Shown here piece by piece: positions 4,502-6,251 of a stretch of 6,251 bases of DNA. This DNA comes from Planctomycetota bacterium (GTDB lineage Bacteria; Planctomycetota; UBA1135; GCA-002686595). Location: contig JAQBVH010000207.1 in assembly GCA_027623615.1 (NCBI GenBank), positions 1 to 6,251 of the forward strand, written 5' to 3'. Position numbers and translations under genes: made by a program. Below the pieces are notes generated by a model. The model was not told the origin of the DNA. It worked only from the letters and a program-made list of their open reading frames with translations, and made no database searches. Numbering within the stretch: position 1 is the first letter of the stretch; each line of letters opens with the position of its first letter.

Positions 4502-6022
4502 ATGCTGCAACGCCGCCAAATCCTCCTCTGCGCGCCCCTCGTTCTCCTCGCCGCGTGCGGCGACGGGGGGCCGGAACCCTCGAGTCCGGTCGACCCGCAG
4601 ACCGGCGCCACGGGCCCGGACGTGGTCGTGTTCCTGATCGACACCCTGCGCGCGGACCGGACCGGTCCGGGCGGTCGTGAGGGTGCGCTGACCCCCGTGC
4701 TGGATGCCTTGGCGGGTGAAGGGGTCGTATTCAGCCAGGCCCACTCCCCCGGTCCCTGGACGCTGCCCTCGGTCGTCTCGATCCTGACCGGCCGCCACAT
4801 TGCTGAGCACAACGTCGTCCAGGAGAAGTTCGAGCTGGCGGAGACGATCCCGATCCTGCCCCAGCTCCTGCTCGACGTCGGGTACGACACCGCGAACTAC
4901 CACCGCAACCCGTTCGCTGGGAAGAACTTCGGTCTCGACGCAGGCTTCCAGATCTGCGAGCACGTTCGTGGCGGCGCCACGATCACGGGCAAGACGCTGG
5001 ACCCGATGTACGACGCCTTCGATGGCGGGCCCTACTTCGTCTACCTGCACAGCGCGGAGCCCCACGACCCGCATTCGACCTTCCATCCGGCGGCGAAGCG
5101 CATCAACCCGGTCTCCCCGGAGTTCTTGACCGAGTACGGCCAGCTGGTCAAGGACTACCGCAACGCGACCCGGGTCGACTTTCGCAAGCGGCCCCTCGGC
5201 ACGACGGACAACACCGAGGAGCAGCGCGGCTACATGGCACGGTTGACCGAGCTCATCCCCGAGGTCGAGAACATCTACATGGGCTCGGTGTCCGTCGCGG
5301 ACAGTCGGGTCGGTTCGGTGATCGAGAAGATCAAGCAGCGCGGCCGCTGGGACGACACCCTCTTCATCGTGATCTCCGATCACGGCGAGGAGATGAGCGA
5401 TCACGGCGGCTGGCAGCACGACCAATCCGTCTACCAGGAGCTGCTGCACGTGCCGCTGGTCATCCGCTTCCCGAAGGGGGAGTACGGTGGTACGCGCATC
5501 GACGAGCCCGTGTCCCTGATCGATCTCGTGCCGACCGTCCTCGATGTCGTGGGCGCGCCCGCCAGCGGCGTGCGCCTCACGGGAGAGAGCCTGATGCCGC
5601 TCGTGCGAGGCGAGGCCGAGGCGCGCGGACCGCAGCTCGTGGGCATGCGCAACAACCAGCGCAAGTACTTCAAGCCCTACAAGGAGCAGCGCGGCGACCT
5701 GAACCTGGCCGTCCGCGACGGCAAGTGGAAGGCGATCTACAACCACGAGCCGGGCACGCTCGAGCTCTACGACCTGGAGCGTGACCCCGGGGAGCTGGAG
5801 GATCTGGTCGCAACCGAGGTGGAGCTCGCAGAGCGCCTCAAGCTCTTTGCCTTGCAGAGCTACGCCGACCTCCTCTTGAACTCGGAGCGGGCGCAGGAGG
5901 GAGGCCTCGACAACGCGGACCAGGAGACCCTGCAAGGCCTCGAGCAGCTCGGCTACCTGGGCGGCGGCGAGGAGGAGGAGGCGAGGGACGACGAGAGGCA
6001 GCAGGAGGAGGGCAAGCGCTAG
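4502..6022 (+). CDS. Lipoprotein of the sulfatase/alkaline phosphatase superfamily, Thr at nucleophile position
   Basis: Predicted 506-residue exported lipoprotein hydrolase. Residues 1-19 form a lipoprotein signal: MLQRR, a hydrophobic run and lipobox L16-A-A-C19. The sulfatase fold begins at VVVFLIDTLRADR (41-53), with metal ligand candidate D47. The nucleophile segment is W86-T87-L-P-S90-V-V-S-I-L-T-G-R98. Further marks are FVYLHSAEPHDPH (179-191), the metal-binding SDHGEE (292-297, D293 and H294), LLHVPLVIRFP (314-324) and GKWKAIYN (407-414). The chain closes with LEQLGYLGGG (480-489) and a very acidic tail. Family members hydrolyse sulfate or phosphate esters. Here Thr87 replaces the Cys or Ser that becomes formylglycine, and the CxPxR arginine is Val91, so true sulfatase activity is doubtful; a phosphatase- or transferase-like role is possible. 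I chose ATG 4502 because it gives a compact signal peptide. An in-frame GTG at 4481 has a better ribosome binding site and is the main alternative. It is divergent from the sigma/kinase operon. Confidence 0.9.
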   Translation: MLQRRQILLCAPLVLLAACGDGGPEPSSPVDPQTGATGPDVVVFLIDTLRADRTGPGGREGALTPVLDALAGEGVVFSQAHSPGPWTLPSVVSILTGRHIAEHNVVQEKFELAETIPILPQLLLDVGYDTANYHRNPFAGKNFGLDAGFQICEHVRGGATITGKTLDPMYDAFDGGPYFVYLHSAEPHDPHSTFHPAAKRINPVSPEFLTEYGQLVKDYRNATRVDFRKRPLGTTDNTEEQRGYMARLTELIPEVENIYMGSVSVADSRVGSVIEKIKQRGRWDDTLFIVISDHGEEMSDHGGWQHDQSVYQELLHVPLVIRFPKGEYGGTRIDEPVSLIDLVPTVLDVVGAPASGVRLTGESLMPLVRGEAEARGPQLVGMRNNQRKYFKPYKEQRGDLNLAVRDGKWKAIYNHEPGTLELYDLERDPGELEDLVATEVELAERLKLFALQSYADLLLNSERAQEGGLDNADQETLQGLEQLGYLGGGEEEEARDDERQQEEGKR

Positions 6023-6052
6023 CCCTCCGCCGGCCCCGCTTCACAGTCACTC

Positions 6053-6251
6053 TCAGCGGTCGCCGCGGACGAAGATCTCGTAGCCGATCTTGTCCCCGCG
6101 GGAGGGACCGAGCCAGATCAGCGCGTCCACGCCTTGGACCTCGTCCACGAATTCCTGCAGGCGGACCTGGGCGCGCGGATCGGTGAGCTCCGAGAGACCG
6201 GCGGCCTGCCGGGCGCGGGCGACCAGCTCGATCGAACTGGAGTCGTGGCCC
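6053..6251 (-). CDS. C-terminal end of an unidentified protein (5' truncated by window)
   Basis: A minus-strand frame enters from the right edge and stops at TGA 6053-6055, giving 65 visible residues. Almost every codon ends in G or C, as in the other genes here. The sequence has an amphipathic helical part (SIELVARARQAAGLSEL) followed by a probable strand-loop-strand end (DALIWLGPSRGDKIGYEIFV, then RGDR). I do not recognise the family. The gene is convergent with the sulfatase-like gene, with 30 bp between the two stops and no clear terminator hairpin there. The opposite strand is also open across this segment, but the composition and a sensible C-terminus favour the minus strand. Confidence 0.6.
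   Translation of the reverse strand, partial: GHDSSSIELVARARQAAGLSELTDPRAQVRLQEFVDEVQGVDALIWLGPSRGDKIGYEIFVRGDR

Noticed and set aside
4295..5935. A minus-strand open frame of about 546 codons antisense to the sulfatase-like gene.
   Set aside because: The product is rich in Val, Leu, Arg and His without domain motifs, and the opposite strand encodes a clear lipoprotein enzyme. It is a GC-driven shadow.

Overview
The window is very GC-rich, and its coding stretches mostly use G or C at third codon positions. Its gene content points to a planctomycete (phylum Planctomycetota) or a close ally. The main evidence is an ECF sigma factor of the Planctomycetes/Acidobacteria TIGR02999 type, translationally coupled to a membrane Ser/Thr kinase with a TPR tail. 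A lipoprotein of the sulfatase family ending in the LGYLGG-type motif common in that phylum supports this. The assignment is inference from gene types; no taxonomic marker gene is present.

Layout, left to right. (1) At 3-206 on the plus strand is the C-terminal end of an unidentified protein. (2) At 248-676 on the minus strand is a complete single-domain rhodanese, convergent with gene 1, with a 13-bp tandem repeat lying over its stop codon. (3) 677-982 holds no gene that I can support; it contains the rhodanese leader and a short hairpin just past the kinase gene. (4) At 983-3632 on the minus strand is a kinase-TM-TPR gene. Its reading frame breaks near 1538-1547, so the last TPRs (983-1540) are in a different frame from the kinase. 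(5) At 3629-4192 on the minus strand is the ECF sigma factor gene. Its stop overlaps the kinase GTG start in a GTGA junction, so sigma factor and kinase form one operon. (6) 4193-4501 is a divergent intergenic region with several strong inverted repeats. (7) At 4502-6022 on the plus strand is a lipoprotein of the sulfatase/alkaline phosphatase superfamily with Thr where sulfatases carry the formylglycine-forming Cys or Ser. (8) At 6053-6251 on the minus strand is the C-terminal end of another unidentified protein, convergent with gene 7.

How the genes may work together: the sigma/kinase pair has the architecture of one-operon signalling units in which the kinase is thought to control the sigma factor by phosphorylation. 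Here the sigma factor has Thr in place of the acidic region 2.2 residues, which fits that model. The TPR part of the kinase is predicted to lie across the membrane from the kinase domain and may be the sensor, but the frame break would remove its C-terminal repeats. The divergent sulfatase-like lipoprotein shares the upstream region and could be a target of the sigma factor, but no clear promoter motif supports this. I found no RNA genes, CRISPR arrays or mobile elements. The most notable observations are the interrupted kinase, the Thr-containing sigma factor region 2.2, the Thr nucleophile position of the sulfatase-like enzyme, and the structured divergent leader.
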